A stretch of DNA of 64,000 nt from Acrasis kona (Eukaryota; Heterolobosea; Eutetramitea; Acrasida; Acrasidae), in the NCBI GenBank assembly GCA_026419775.2, contig JAOPGA020000946.1:62001-126000 (forward strand), read 5' to 3'. The notes beneath the pieces are model-generated. The model was not told the origin of the DNA, searched no databases, and saw only the letters and a program-made list of their open reading frames with translations. Shown piece after piece: positions 12,951 through 22,524 of the stretch (its first letter is position 1; every line of letters starts with the position of its first letter). The position numbers were made by a program, and so were the translations under genes.

Positions 12951-15900
12951 TTATTGGACTCTTCTCCTCTTGCTTACTCTTTGAATCTCTCCTATTCTCT
13001 TTCTCTTACTTGTTGTAGTCTTGTTAGAAGTTTTCACTTTGCCTGTGTTGGTTATTCCTGCTCTGGCGATTTGAATAGTTTTACCAGCTATTTTATTTAA
13101 TTTTTTATTTGACAATCTCATTGCCAGCTGAACACTATCAGGATGAGCAAACTCCACAAATGCATATTTAGATTTTTTGAATGATTTGTACTTGATGATA
13201 TTTACGCTCAAACACACACCACACTTATTGGTATAAAATAGTTTTTTGATCATTTGCTCGGTAACATTTACAGGAAGTGGACAAACATGAATGGTCCTCT
13301 CCAGTCTTTCACTGCTTTTAACCTCTGCGAGTTTGGCCATATCAAACACAAAACCTTTATTCTTAAGGATGTCACATTGGTTAAATTTAAGAGACATTTC
13401 AGAACTAACGGAATCACTCAGCAAATTGCCACCCAAGGCAAGTAGTTTAAGATTGGAGACAGAAGAGCACTCAATGATAGAGTCTACAAAGACTCTTGCT
13501 GTTTTATCAGGAATGTTATTGCTCTTCAAACGGAGTCTTTCAATGGTAGTATTCTTTTTTAACATTTGAGATATTTGATAAGCACCTCTTGCTTTGATGT
13601 TATTCAGACCCATGTCCAAGTGCTTTATTGACTTGTTCTTTTCGCTCAAAGCGGAGGAAATAAATATAGCACCTTCTATTTCGATCATGTTTCCATAGAG
13701 GTTCAAATCTGTAATGCACTTGTTGTGGTGCAACATGTTCATTATTAAATTAGCACCTTGCACACCCAACTGATTTCCACTCAGATCTAAATTACTGACA
13801 GTATTGTTTACTTCGAGAGCACTAGATAAGGCTTTTATTGCATTTTTCTTAATCTTATTTCCTCTTAAAAGTAGTGTTTCTAGTTTACAACTGGGTTGTG
13901 CCAACGCAAAGCCTATGGTATCCATATGTCTGCCTTCAACATCACAACCAGTCATATCTAGATAAATCAAGTTGGGAGATTTATTCAACCAATAACCAAT
14001 ACTCTTTATATGGGCTTCTTTATCATAACTGCCAAAGTTATTATTTGCGAGAATTAATTCCTTGACACCGCTCATTGAACTGTTCCTTGCAATCAACTCA
14101 TTAAATAACATGTATACGTCAGATGCAGTGATGTTGTTGTGTGCCAGATCAAGAAATTCAATGGATCTATTATTGGCCAATGCCCTTCCTAAAAGACTCA
14201 AATTGCGGAATTTAGTTTCGCCAAGATTCAATCTGGTAATGGTCTCATTGATGGATAATTGATCAAACACGTTATGAAACCATTTAGAAACATCCTTTAC
14301 CATCCACAAATTGAGGCATCTCAAGGTCCGAGTCAATTGTATCAACTTTACAATGCTCTCTCCTTGTATACCAAAATTACCATCAACTCTGGACAAGTCA
14401 ACTTGTTGAATACTAGAAGAATAAGACAGATTTTTAACAATTACAGCCAGACCATCACCCAATTGATTATCTGCTAATTTTAATATTTTTAGATGCTTCT
14501 TTACAAGAATAACTTCAGAAATACTATTTGCACCATCCACGGAAATATTGCAATTACTCAAATCAAGTTCTTCGAGAAGAGGCAGATTAACGTGTTGACG
14601 CAAAAAATGACCCAAGTGAACGGCACCTTGGTCACCTAACGATAGATTATTACTTAAAATTAACCTTGTCAAAACACTACTGGCCAAATAACTCCTTGTC
14701 AACAATTCTACACAAGGGGCATTTATACCACAGTGGTTCAACACCAGTGCAGTTAACTTCTCACCGCCACCGCCAATGACACCCTTTTTGCTTTGAACTG
14801 GACTCAGTCCCTTCACAAGCGCTTTGAATCCATCAACATTCAAAGTAGCACTTCCCCTCGTCAAGAGCAAGGTGTCAAGGTTTTTCAATTTACTAATGAT
14901 TGAAGTAATAAAATGATATTTTGATTTAATATTCGTTGGTAGAAACATTTGAATTTCTAAACGGGGTATTTCTGTGCTTTGATCTAACACTTGATGTAAG
15001 TTTTTTATATCGGGGGCATCATTTATATTGGATAGCAAATCTTGTAGGTTGTGCTGTAGATAGAATTTACGCCACTGCATTGAGATGGATGGTTTTGATA
15101 AATAATCTGGCAGTTGGTCGAACCCCCATCGAATTCTGCAGGCCTCTTTCCAGATATTGTCGTCGTGTTGACTATTCATATTATCCAGTAATTGGCAGAG
15201 ATCAGTATTTTTTGATTGTTTGGAAAATTCTTCGGGCGAAAGAACATTTAATGTGGATCCATGATAACCTTTCTGTTTAGATTCCATGATGGCGTTCTTT
15301 AAAATGTCGGCCATTTGTGCTTGATTCGTCGGTGCCGCATAGTCGTTATCAAGTTGCAACAGCGAGAAGAAATCTTGATAGTTTTTAATGTTCATCACTC
15401 CTCCATAATGCTCTGTGAATTCATTCTCTGTTTGTTGAGAAGGTTGACCATAATTAGAATCGTAACGATGTATCATTTTATGGATGGTGTTGGTTGCGTC
15501 GTCGTGAGACATATCCATAACCATTGATGCGATACAATAACGAGGCCTTACAACATGGTTCATGAAGAATGAATGGAATAATATCAACTTTTGCGATACT
15601 TGAGAGATGGAAAAGGAAATGTCGACCCGATCTTGATCGGTAATCTGTGGATTATCTAATTGTTCCAGTTCCGGATGCTTTTGCAGTATCCAATACGCTT
15701 GCCGTGCAAAACTTTCTTGTATGTACTGTGACCGGACGTCTTGCCATGTGTAGTCAGAGACAGATAATATGGCTAAAAAGTCACCAAGATTGGGGGTAAT
15801 GTCCTTGTGTCTTTTTTGTTCGCTATGAATAAATATACCAACAACCTGATTACATTTTTGTTTGATGCATGGGAACTGGTTGGCAAATTCCAAAAACATC

Positions 15901-16928
15901 CTATGAAATAGACAATAAGAGCGCAGTGCTACGAGGGAAGCATGCTTTCTTCCATTTGCGACTTCAACGACCTGGGTGGACATTAATTTTGGAAAGACTT
16001 CGAATGCAAATTCTGGTTGAAATTCCGATTTGGAACTACCTGTGCATATAATATTGAGGGCTCTTTTGGCGAGATAAAATGCTTTTTGACCATGCTCACC
16101 GTCAATGTAGATGGGCATCCAATGAGTAAACTGGACATTTGTGCTTGTCGTGCGTACTTTATGGTTCATGAATGCATTCAAGGAAATGTAGTCCGGAGTC
16201 GAATAAATGTTGTTGATCTCTCCTGTTCTCATATTCTTTGAATAGGAAATGCCGACGCCAAGGCACTCTTGCTTGTATGTTTGTCTTGTGAAGAAGCATT
16301 TGTATTCGCTTTGTACTACCTCTTCAATTGTCTTTGTAACTGGTTCGGCTTCTCTAAATTGTGGCCATGGAGATTTTGGTGGGTGGTGACCAACTTTATT
16401 ATCGTGGTAACGCAAACTTTGATCGACCGAATAACTAATACCACTTAACCACTCCTTTGCTTTTTTGTCGTATTCTTGTGGATTAACAATATCCTTCAGT
16501 ACTTCACTTGGTTCAGCATCGAACAAGAATGCTTGAAGTTGGATCAAGATGGATTGGACTGTATATGCAGAGCTCCAACCTCTATAGTGTGTGTCACCAG
16601 TTCTCTTTTCTAGCATGTCAATACATAGAGTATTATTAATAATGTTAGGATGGTGGATTCTTGAACAGAACTCGACAACAGGGGGGTGTATTGGATAAGA
16701 TTTGGGAAAAGTCATGACCAAATGGAATATACCTCTTTCCCATGGTGTTCCTTGAGGCCCCTTAAGGTTGGCATGCCATTGGAATATATTACTTTCTATT
16801 GGAGAGGCTGTTATACCTGGTATAGGTTCCGATTGGCACTCTGCCCAATCTTGATGAAGTCTCTTTGTGGCAACATTTTGAATAGAAGACATTTTGTTTG
16901 ACTTTACGGTGTTTTGTTTTGTTTTCAT
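12951..16928 (-). CDS. E2 ubiquitin-conjugating domain-LRR-RRM fusion protein
   Basis: One uninterrupted frame of 1,325 residues; ATG at 16928, with a second in-frame ATG (MSSIQ) 12 codons on that may be the true start. Residues 18-165 are a ubiquitin-conjugating (UBC) fold with HPN at 93-95 and the expected catalytic Cys at 102 (NNTLCIDML), so the E2 looks active. Residues 190-640 are a helical region seen downstream of UBC folds in some large protist E2s (KCFFTRQTYKQECLGVGISY). Residues about 690-1170 are leucine-rich repeats of the ribonuclease-inhibitor type (LxxLxLxxNxL repeats). Residues 1220-1300 form an RRM (IHVCPLPVNV as RNP2, KYAFVEFA as RNP1), followed by a basic tail. An E2 linked to protein- and RNA-binding modules suggests RNA-associated ubiquitination; that role is inference. 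Confidence 0.92.
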   Translation of the reverse strand: MKTKQNTVKSNKMSSIQNVATKRLHQDWAECQSEPIPGITASPIESNIFQWHANLKGPQGTPWERGIFHLVMTFPKSYPIHPPVVEFCSRIHHPNIINNTLCIDMLEKRTGDTHYRGWSSAYTVQSILIQLQAFLFDAEPSEVLKDIVNPQEYDKKAKEWLSGISYSVDQSLRYHDNKVGHHPPKSPWPQFREAEPVTKTIEEVVQSEYKCFFTRQTYKQECLGVGISYSKNMRTGEINNIYSTPDYISLNAFMNHKVRTTSTNVQFTHWMPIYIDGEHGQKAFYLAKRALNIICTGSSKSEFQPEFAFEVFPKLMSTQVVEVANGRKHASLVALRSYCLFHRMFLEFANQFPCIKQKCNQVVGIFIHSEQKRHKDITPNLGDFLAILSVSDYTWQDVRSQYIQESFARQAYWILQKHPELEQLDNPQITDQDRVDISFSISQVSQKLILFHSFFMNHVVRPRYCIASMVMDMSHDDATNTIHKMIHRYDSNYGQPSQQTENEFTEHYGGVMNIKNYQDFFSLLQLDNDYAAPTNQAQMADILKNAIMESKQKGYHGSTLNVLSPEEFSKQSKNTDLCQLLDNMNSQHDDNIWKEACRIRWGFDQLPDYLSKPSISMQWRKFYLQHNLQDLLSNINDAPDIKNLHQVLDQSTEIPRLEIQMFLPTNIKSKYHFITSIISKLKNLDTLLLTRGSATLNVDGFKALVKGLSPVQSKKGVIGGGGEKLTALVLNHCGINAPCVELLTRSYLASSVLTRLILSNNLSLGDQGAVHLGHFLRQHVNLPLLEELDLSNCNISVDGANSISEVILVKKHLKILKLADNQLGDGLAVIVKNLSYSSSIQQVDLSRVDGNFGIQGESIVKLIQLTRTLRCLNLWMVKDVSKWFHNVFDQLSINETITRLNLGETKFRNLSLLGRALANNRSIEFLDLAHNNITASDVYMLFNELIARNSSMSGVKELILANNNFGSYDKEAHIKSIGYWLNKSPNLIYLDMTGCDVEGRHMDTIGFALAQPSCKLETLLLRGNKIKKNAIKALSSALEVNNTVSNLDLSGNQLGVQGANLIMNMLHHNKCITDLNLYGNMIEIEGAIFISSALSEKNKSIKHLDMGLNNIKARGAYQISQMLKKNTTIERLRLKSNNIPDKTARVFVDSIIECSSVSNLKLLALGGNLLSDSVSSEMSLKFNQCDILKNKGFVFDMAKLAEVKSSERLERTIHVCPLPVNVTEQMIKKLFYTNKCGVCLSVNIIKYKSFKKSKYAFVEFAHPDSVQLAMRLSNKKLNKIAGKTIQIARAGITNTGKVKTSNKTTTSKRKRIGEIQRVSKRRRVQ

Positions 16929-17090
16929 TATTGTATATGCACAAAAAGTTTGATGTTCGTGGATATTTATAAATTATCGGGTTCAACTGAATCATGCAAA
17001 GTTCATTTCAATCAATACACGTCAAAATCAATATTACAATGTAAGATGAATTTCGTTGTAAAAACCCATGATTTGGGTTTGACAATTCAA
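16929..17090. other. Upstream region of the E2-LRR-RRM gene
   Basis: Short AT-rich stretch between the E2-LRR-RRM start and the decayed lysine-rich gene. It presumably carries the promoter of the leftward gene; I see no distinct motif. Confidence 0.3.
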
Positions 17091-17560
17091 CATGCCCCCA
17101 AAGAAGGCTGCAGCAAAAGCGAAGTAAATTAAGACAAAATGACCTTAAAACCCAGCAAAAAGACTAACGCACCGAAAGAAGCACCAGAAAAGAAAAAATC
17201 CTGAACAAAGACACCCAACAAGAGTGATGCAGAGGAGGGAGACGTGGCAGAAGATGTCAAACTAAAATTAAAGACAACAACATCAAAGTCCAAAAAGAAA
17301 AAGGCCATAGCAGATGATGATAAGCCACCAAAACAGAAAGTAGAGGCTAATACGACATTCCAAAAGAAGTCAAGAGTCCGCCGAAGCTGAAGGTTTCAAA
17401 TTCGTATTCACACGTGACTAATACATTGCCAGTCGCAGCGATCGCTGATGCGCCCCCGATCTGATCTTAGAAAGATTCAAGGAACCTTACAAGAACAAAC
17501 TTGAGTTGAATGGAATTCTGGTTGAGTGATTTCCATTGAATTTCACCTTGAGCCATTTTA
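17091..17560 (+). pseudogene. Decayed lysine-rich coding remnant
   Basis: The frame opens with ATG CCC CCA AAG AAG (MPPKKAAAKAK) and stops after 11 codons. In-frame or shifted blocks of protein-like sequence then continue for about 450 bp: KPSKKTNAPKEAPEKKKS, DAEEGDVAEDVKLKLKTT, SKKKKAIADDDKPPKQKVE and, near the end, ILERFKEPYKNKLELNGILV. TAA, TGA and frame changes separate them. The composition (Lys/Ala/Pro/Glu) is that of the disordered N-terminus of a nuclear or chromatin protein, and the last block looks like a folded domain. I read it as a broken gene copy, with no identified parent in this window. Unrecognised short introns could hide a live gene. Confidence 0.5.
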
Positions 17561-17789
17561 ATGATTAAGGTGTCACAAACGCATCTATTGAAAATTCGAA
17601 ATTCCGCAAAGAGTGCCAACCATCCCAGTCTCATTGATAACACTTTTCATGACCGATTGTGTAGATTTTGCATTTAAAAACCCCTTTCTCTTCTTTGGAG
17701 TAATGCGTGCACCCATAACAATAAACTTATTTGATATCCCAACATCTTTTATTCAAAGTATTGTTCAATTCCGAAATTTTCCATTGCAA
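17561..17789. other. Intergenic stretch, nothing recognised
   Basis: AT-rich DNA between the decayed lysine-rich gene and the truncated metaxin copy. Only short frames occur and none resembles a known protein. Confidence 0.3.
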
Positions 17790-17996
17790 AATACTTATGA
17801 TTTTGTTTTTTGATCACGTTCGAGTGCTAACTGCAATTTGATGTCATTTAATCTTTCTTCTTCTTTGAATTGATTGTCTTGTTTGATGGCATCTGGTTCA
17901 AAGTATGTTTTTGTGATCATTTGACAGTAGGCGACTAGTTTGGGAAATCTTGATAAGATGCTGTTGATTGATTGATCTTTATAGTTTGGGTATGCT
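17790..17996 (-). pseudogene. Truncated copy of the metaxin gene's last exon
   Basis: This 207-bp block aligns without gaps to 46233-46439 with 8 differences by my count (about 96% identity). It encodes the same frame (AYPNYKDQSIN to RDQKTKS) but reaches TAA exactly where similarity ends, so the C-terminal membrane anchor of the parent is lost. On the upstream side the match ends inside the exon, next to unrelated sequence, so this is a segmental or fill-in copy and not a spliced retrocopy. The parental frame is intact through the block, suggesting a recent event. It may be dead, or captured by a neighbouring transcript; the frame remains open for about 30 codons upstream. Confidence 0.85.
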
Positions 17997-18247
17997 CGAG
18001 GACATTTCTTGCTTCGATTGTTTGATGCGTTAATGCATGTCGGTTTTTTCTCATTCTCTTGGAATCATGACTACTTTGTTCTTTTAACAAGATGGCGTTG
18101 TTAAATAGATTTGGACATTGGCGCACTACCTCCCACACATTGTGGGGTAGAGTTGCTAATTGGTGATGATTGGCGACGAGGGGATTTTGGTTGTGTTTGG
18201 TTGACTTTTAAATAAATCACCCCAATGATTGAAAAAAGAAGATTTGG

Positions 18248-18469
18248 ATGAAACCAACCGCTATGGCATCGAACAAAGGGAACAAACTCTCCAAAAAGCG
18301 TGATACGTTGATTAAAAAGTTGATTGACGACCATCCAAATTACGGAAAAGATACGACGATTAAGTACATTAACCGAAAAGAATTACCGAGCCAGTTCAAT
18401 CCCGAAAAGTACGTAGCTGTTGTACATCAGCAGGACACGTATGAACAACTCACAGAACGTTGTGTGTGA
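18248..18469 (+). CDS. Small hypothetical protein, 73 aa
   Basis: ATG at 18248 to TGA at 18469. The protein is basic and soluble (KKRDTLIKKLIDDHPNYGKD, RKELPSQFNPEKYVAVVHQQ) with no signal peptide or membrane segment. I do not recognise a family. It stands alone in a gene-poor stretch full of decayed sequence, so it could be a remnant exon and not a complete gene. Codon use resembles that of real genes here. Confidence 0.4.
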   Translation: MKPTAMASNKGNKLSKKRDTLIKKLIDDHPNYGKDTTIKYINRKELPSQFNPEKYVAVVHQQDTYEQLTERCV

Positions 18470-19289
18470 CATGCTGTTGAAAAGTATTTTGGAGGTTACG
18501 CATTGGATATAATCTTGTTTTCTTCAATTCTCTACAATATTTTTTTATGTCAACGGAGCGTAAGAGCACTTGTCAATTCTACACCTACCTTGTTTTGATA
18601 TTCCATGCCTGTGTTTGTTGTTTTCGGACATGCTTCAGTTTTTGACAATAACTTTATTTGTTACGAAGCCCTACAGGCGACAAGACTTTTATTTGAAAGA
18701 AATTTTCTCAAGTATCCAAAAACTGTGCCTGTTGTATAATTCTAAACCGAAAAAGTTCTAATTCAGCTCACAAAATTTGACAATTTTTGCCTTTTTAACG
18801 CAGCAAGGGTTTTTTACGTTTTAGCACGAATACCATGAAGTAAGTTTATGATTATCCACATTCCATCCAAGTAATTTCCAACTTCTTGCATGCGAGGCGA
18901 AACCGTCTCCAAGAGTCACAGGTTGCTTCCCTAGAGTACCAGTCCGCTTGCCTCTTCCAGGGACCTCTTTCTGTCATCATTTATTTTCAATAAATTTCGG
19001 TTTTCTTTCAATAGTTGTTTCTTTCGCTTTCAACAAGATTCACATTCAATGAAAGTTATTTTTTAAGCTTTCGATAGGAGCCCCAAATTCTGAAAGGTTT
19101 CACAACATGTTGTAAAAATTATCAAATTCCCGTTAAAACTCCTTCCGCACTTTTATCGAACTTCCAAGTCTAAATTTCTAATCTCTAAAATACCCATCTA
19201 TTAATACACAAGGAATATTTTTAAATGGTTATTGAATTGCGGGATTTAAAAAATCTGATCAACAAACAAAATCACATCAAAACCACACA
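18470..19289. other. Gene-poor region with a GC-rich island
   Basis: 820 bp without a supported gene. Most of it is AT-rich and protein-like only in very short frames. A conspicuous GC-rich island at about 18885-18970 has partial inverted complementarity (GAGGC near its start against GCCTC near its end). On the minus strand it is also a 42-codon open frame. It could be a structured RNA or a small coding remnant. It matches no RNA family I can recognise. Confidence 0.3.
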
Positions 19290-19574
19290 ATGATTCGCAG
19301 CATCCGTCACTCATCTAAGTTACATTCCATCATCCAACAAAGAACACTTTTTGTTGCACGTTCACCAGTGTATGACAAGCGTGAGTGGGAAGGAAACGAA
19401 GCAATTAATGACCAAGTCAATGTAATCAAGCCAAACGACAGCACGTACGGAAGCATAAATGGGGATGTCAGAAATGGTGCCATGTTCAATGAAAAGGATA
19501 TGCCACCAAAGTACCTAAATGGAGTTGTAGATAGAAGCGACCTCAACACAGCCTTGAATCGCAATAAAGTGTAA
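19290..19574 (+). CDS. Small mitochondrial-type protein, 94 aa
   Basis: ATG at 19290, TAA followed at once by AATAAA. The N-terminus (MIRSIRHSSKLHSIIQQRTL) is rich in Arg/Ser/Leu with no acidic residues, the signature of a mitochondrial targeting presequence. The rest is hydrophilic (PPKYLNGVVDRSDLNTALNR) with no membrane helix. A small matrix or respiratory-complex accessory subunit is plausible, but I do not recognise a specific family. Intron-less and isolated, with 715 and 1,354 bp of non-coding DNA on either side beyond small relics. Confidence 0.65.
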   Translation: MIRSIRHSSKLHSIIQQRTLFVARSPVYDKREWEGNEAINDQVNVIKPNDSTYGSINGDVRNGAMFNEKDMPPKYLNGVVDRSDLNTALNRNKV

Positions 19575-20928
19575 ATAAATGTAACATTAACTACTTTTTA
19601 TGTTCATTCAAACCAAATCATTTGTTGTGTGATCTTTCCAGTGCAACTATTTGCCACTGTTCTCTTGTTTTTGTCCAACGTCTTACCAAATTGAAAACTC
19701 ATACGATGCGTTGATTTGCAATTAATTAGGTCTGGGGTTTGAGTTCAAAAATTTGAGGCAAAATGGACGTCTATCAATCTAGATCCGATTTTTGATTCAT
19801 GTATTCTCGATTAATGTATTCTCAAGAACTTCGACATCTTTATTTTTAACATCATAGAGAATACATTATTTAATTTCGTCTATTTTGTTCAATCTTGCTA
19901 CATCATCGTCCATGTTCAAGATCCAAAATGTCGATCTGTTCGTTGTTAAAACGATTATAGTTGCTCACACTCTATTTGAACAACACTTTTTACAGCTACT
20001 CTATTTGTTATTACGGATCCTAAATGATTAATAGTATTGTCTCGAAAAGACGTCTTGACGCCAAATTATAGACAATTTACTCAACCTTAAGTATTATTAC
20101 AAAAAGAATCCGTTAAAACTAAAACTTTATTGGTACGAACAAAACAGCACTGCATGATCAAGGTTTGAACGAAGCATAACATACTTATCGATGGGTAGGA
20201 TCTAAATAACCCAGTACGGACATGATTCTATGACAACCAGAACATCGGAGTATAAGCCTATATCAGAGACCACAAGACATGATGACGTTAGGTCACTCCG
20301 TGCTTTAAAATTACTGTTTTTCACTTCTAATGTATTTAGAGTATTTTGTGACCCTGCGAGGTGTTAAAAAGGCTCAATGGGAAAAATTACTCACTACTCC
20401 TGAATATCGAAACAAATCAGCACTTTTCTCTTGCGTAACAGAAAAAGCATTCAAAATATAATCATCATGTTGTCGAAAATATTAATCCTCATCTATTCTC
20501 GTATCACGTTTTCGTCTCAGCAACATATTTTTATCTTACGATGTACATCTTGAAATTAGATGCATCAGTCTAAAATAGTGCTTGTGTGGAAAAAATTATT
20601 GAATCCGGGATTCGAGTAATAACTTCCAGCGATTTCGTTGGCTAATGAACTTTGTAATAAAGTAGGTAGGATTAACATTCATTGTTCTTCCACAATCCAC
20701 TCTCGATTGGGACAAACTGGATTGGTTATAGATATTTAACCTTAAATTGGCAAATAATAATGTCTGAAAGGAGAAATTGGAAACAAAGTGGAAAAAATGT
20801 GTTCATCAAAAACCTAAAAGAGTTACACCGATGCTATTTCTGTTGAAGGTGCCAACATATCATTCTTCCACCAACATATAAAAAGGACTGGATTTTTATA
20901 ATATTCCTCAACCAAAACCAACAAAAAA
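19575..20928. other. Long intergenic region upstream of the P450 gene
   Basis: 1.35 kb without an open frame of protein-like composition and without a tRNA-like fold that I could see. It contains an 11-bp perfect inverted repeat (AATGTATTCTC and GAGAATACATT, near 19812 and 19857) and a nearby extra direct copy of TGTATTCTC. The right end is the P450 promoter. Such a long gap is unusual for this compact window and may hold regulatory sites or a decayed gene. Confidence 0.35.
20877..20885 (+). promoter_or_regulatory. TATA box of the P450 gene
   Basis: TATAAAAAG lies 44 bp before the P450 ATG. A near-consensus TATA box at this distance implies a very short 5' leader. Other genes here lack such a clear box, which fits an inducible P450. 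Confidence 0.5.
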
Positions 20929-22455
20929 ATGATACATGCACTTCTAGTCGCCACTCTACTTGTGATTGCCTTGGCATACGCAGCCATAAAGGTCATCGAC
21001 CACCGTGCCAAGATGAGGTTCAAGCCTGTAGACCCTAGCCAGACCAAGCAAATTCCTACAGCAGGAGTCATGGGACTTTTAAGGTTTCTTTTCGTCGCAC
21101 CCTTCAGCAAGGAAAACAAGGATGTGAACATTCATCACAACCATCACAACAACTTCCACAGGCTTAACACAGACCAAGGAATCTTTCACTCCTTCTTTGG
21201 TCCTCTCGACAGTGTCATTGTCGTGGACCCTGATGCCATCAAGAAGGTTGTGCTCAACGACAGAGTGTTCCCAAAGTTAGATATCCTAAGAAACAAGCTG
21301 GTACCCATCAACAGGATGTTAGGAGACAACCTTGTCTTCTTGAACGGAAAGGATTGGAAGCAACACAGACACATCATCAATCCAGCCTTCTACGACATAT
21401 CAAAGTTTGTTGGTAGATTCGATAAACACATTGACACCACATTGGAAATTCTGGCAAGACAAGAAGTCAATAATGTGAGCGAGGCAATGACAAATATGGC
21501 TGTTGATATCCTTGGCGAGACTGTGTTAGGACACGACCTTGGTGCTCAAGAGGGTAGAATCGATACTATCTTGAAGAGTTACAATCTTTTGGTCAGTGGC
21601 TCCTCTGACTTTGTGCGTTTCATGTTCCCATCGGTCAATATGATTCCTTCAAAGTTCAACCAAGAGTTTGATTACCACCTTTCAAAGCTCAACGAGTTTG
21701 TTTACAAAATTATTGATGAGGCCAAAATCAAGAACAAGAAACTCCTAAAGGACGAACAGGAACATGAAGAACCTACACTTCTAGACCTCATGATTCAATC
21801 ACAGCTCTGCGAAAAGGATTTTGCTATGGACGACAAGATGTTAAGAGATAATGCTGTCGTGTTCTTCGTCGCTGGTCATGAAACTACAGCCTCCGCATTG
21901 TGCTTTGCTCTATATCAATTAAGTCAACATCCAGAAGCACAGCAACGCCTTTATGATGAGATTATTGATATTACTGAAGGACAAGGTGACTTGACCATAG
22001 AGAAGTTGGCTAGTATGGATTATCTTGACGCAGTCATCAAAGAAACATTAAGGTTACACCCTCCGATCAACATCCTAGACAGAGTGGCCCACGAGGATAC
22101 AGTTTTATGTGGATACAAGATACCCAAGGGAACAGTTGTTACAGTTGGTGTTTACACATCCCAAACTTGTGAAAAGTACTACGGACCAACAGCCCGCGAA
22201 TTTAGACCAGAGAGATGGCTTGAGCAAAACGGAAAAGACATTCACAGGTTCGCACACGTTCCTTTCGGTGCAGGTGCCAGAGTTTGCTTAGGAAATAACT
22301 TCAGTTTAGTAGAGCAAAAACTCTTCCTTGTTAAGCTTTTGACCAAGTTCATGTTAAAACCAGACCCCAAATATCCAAGACTACAATACAAGAGAGCACC
22401 TATACTAATGAACATTAGTGAGGACTTTACGCTACGCTTCGTACAAAGAGACTAG
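20929..22455 (+). CDS. Cytochrome P450 monooxygenase
   Basis: Intron-less, 508 residues, ATG at 20929. The N-terminus is a membrane anchor (LLVATLLVIALAYAA), so it should sit on the endoplasmic reticulum. Catalytic signatures are all present: I-helix AGHETT around residue 315, ExxR in KETLR (Glu372, Arg375), and heme loop PFGAGARVCLG with the heme-ligand Cys453. The layout resembles CYP4-like/fatty-acid hydroxylase P450s, but substrate cannot be read from sequence. It needs an NADPH-P450 reductase, not found in this window. The 3' end faces the unknown 553-residue gene at 69 bp. Confidence 0.95.
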   Translation: MIHALLVATLLVIALAYAAIKVIDHRAKMRFKPVDPSQTKQIPTAGVMGLLRFLFVAPFSKENKDVNIHHNHHNNFHRLNTDQGIFHSFFGPLDSVIVVDPDAIKKVVLNDRVFPKLDILRNKLVPINRMLGDNLVFLNGKDWKQHRHIINPAFYDISKFVGRFDKHIDTTLEILARQEVNNVSEAMTNMAVDILGETVLGHDLGAQEGRIDTILKSYNLLVSGSSDFVRFMFPSVNMIPSKFNQEFDYHLSKLNEFVYKIIDEAKIKNKKLLKDEQEHEEPTLLDLMIQSQLCEKDFAMDDKMLRDNAVVFFVAGHETTASALCFALYQLSQHPEAQQRLYDEIIDITEGQGDLTIEKLASMDYLDAVIKETLRLHPPINILDRVAHEDTVLCGYKIPKGTVVTVGVYTSQTCEKYYGPTAREFRPERWLEQNGKDIHRFAHVPFGAGARVCLGNNFSLVEQKLFLVKLLTKFMLKPDPKYPRLQYKRAPILMNISEDFTLRFVQRD

Positions 22456-22524
22456 AAATGTGTATCATATATATAATAATAAAAATTCGTTTGACTGCAA
22501 TCACTTTGTACAAAATTAAACACT

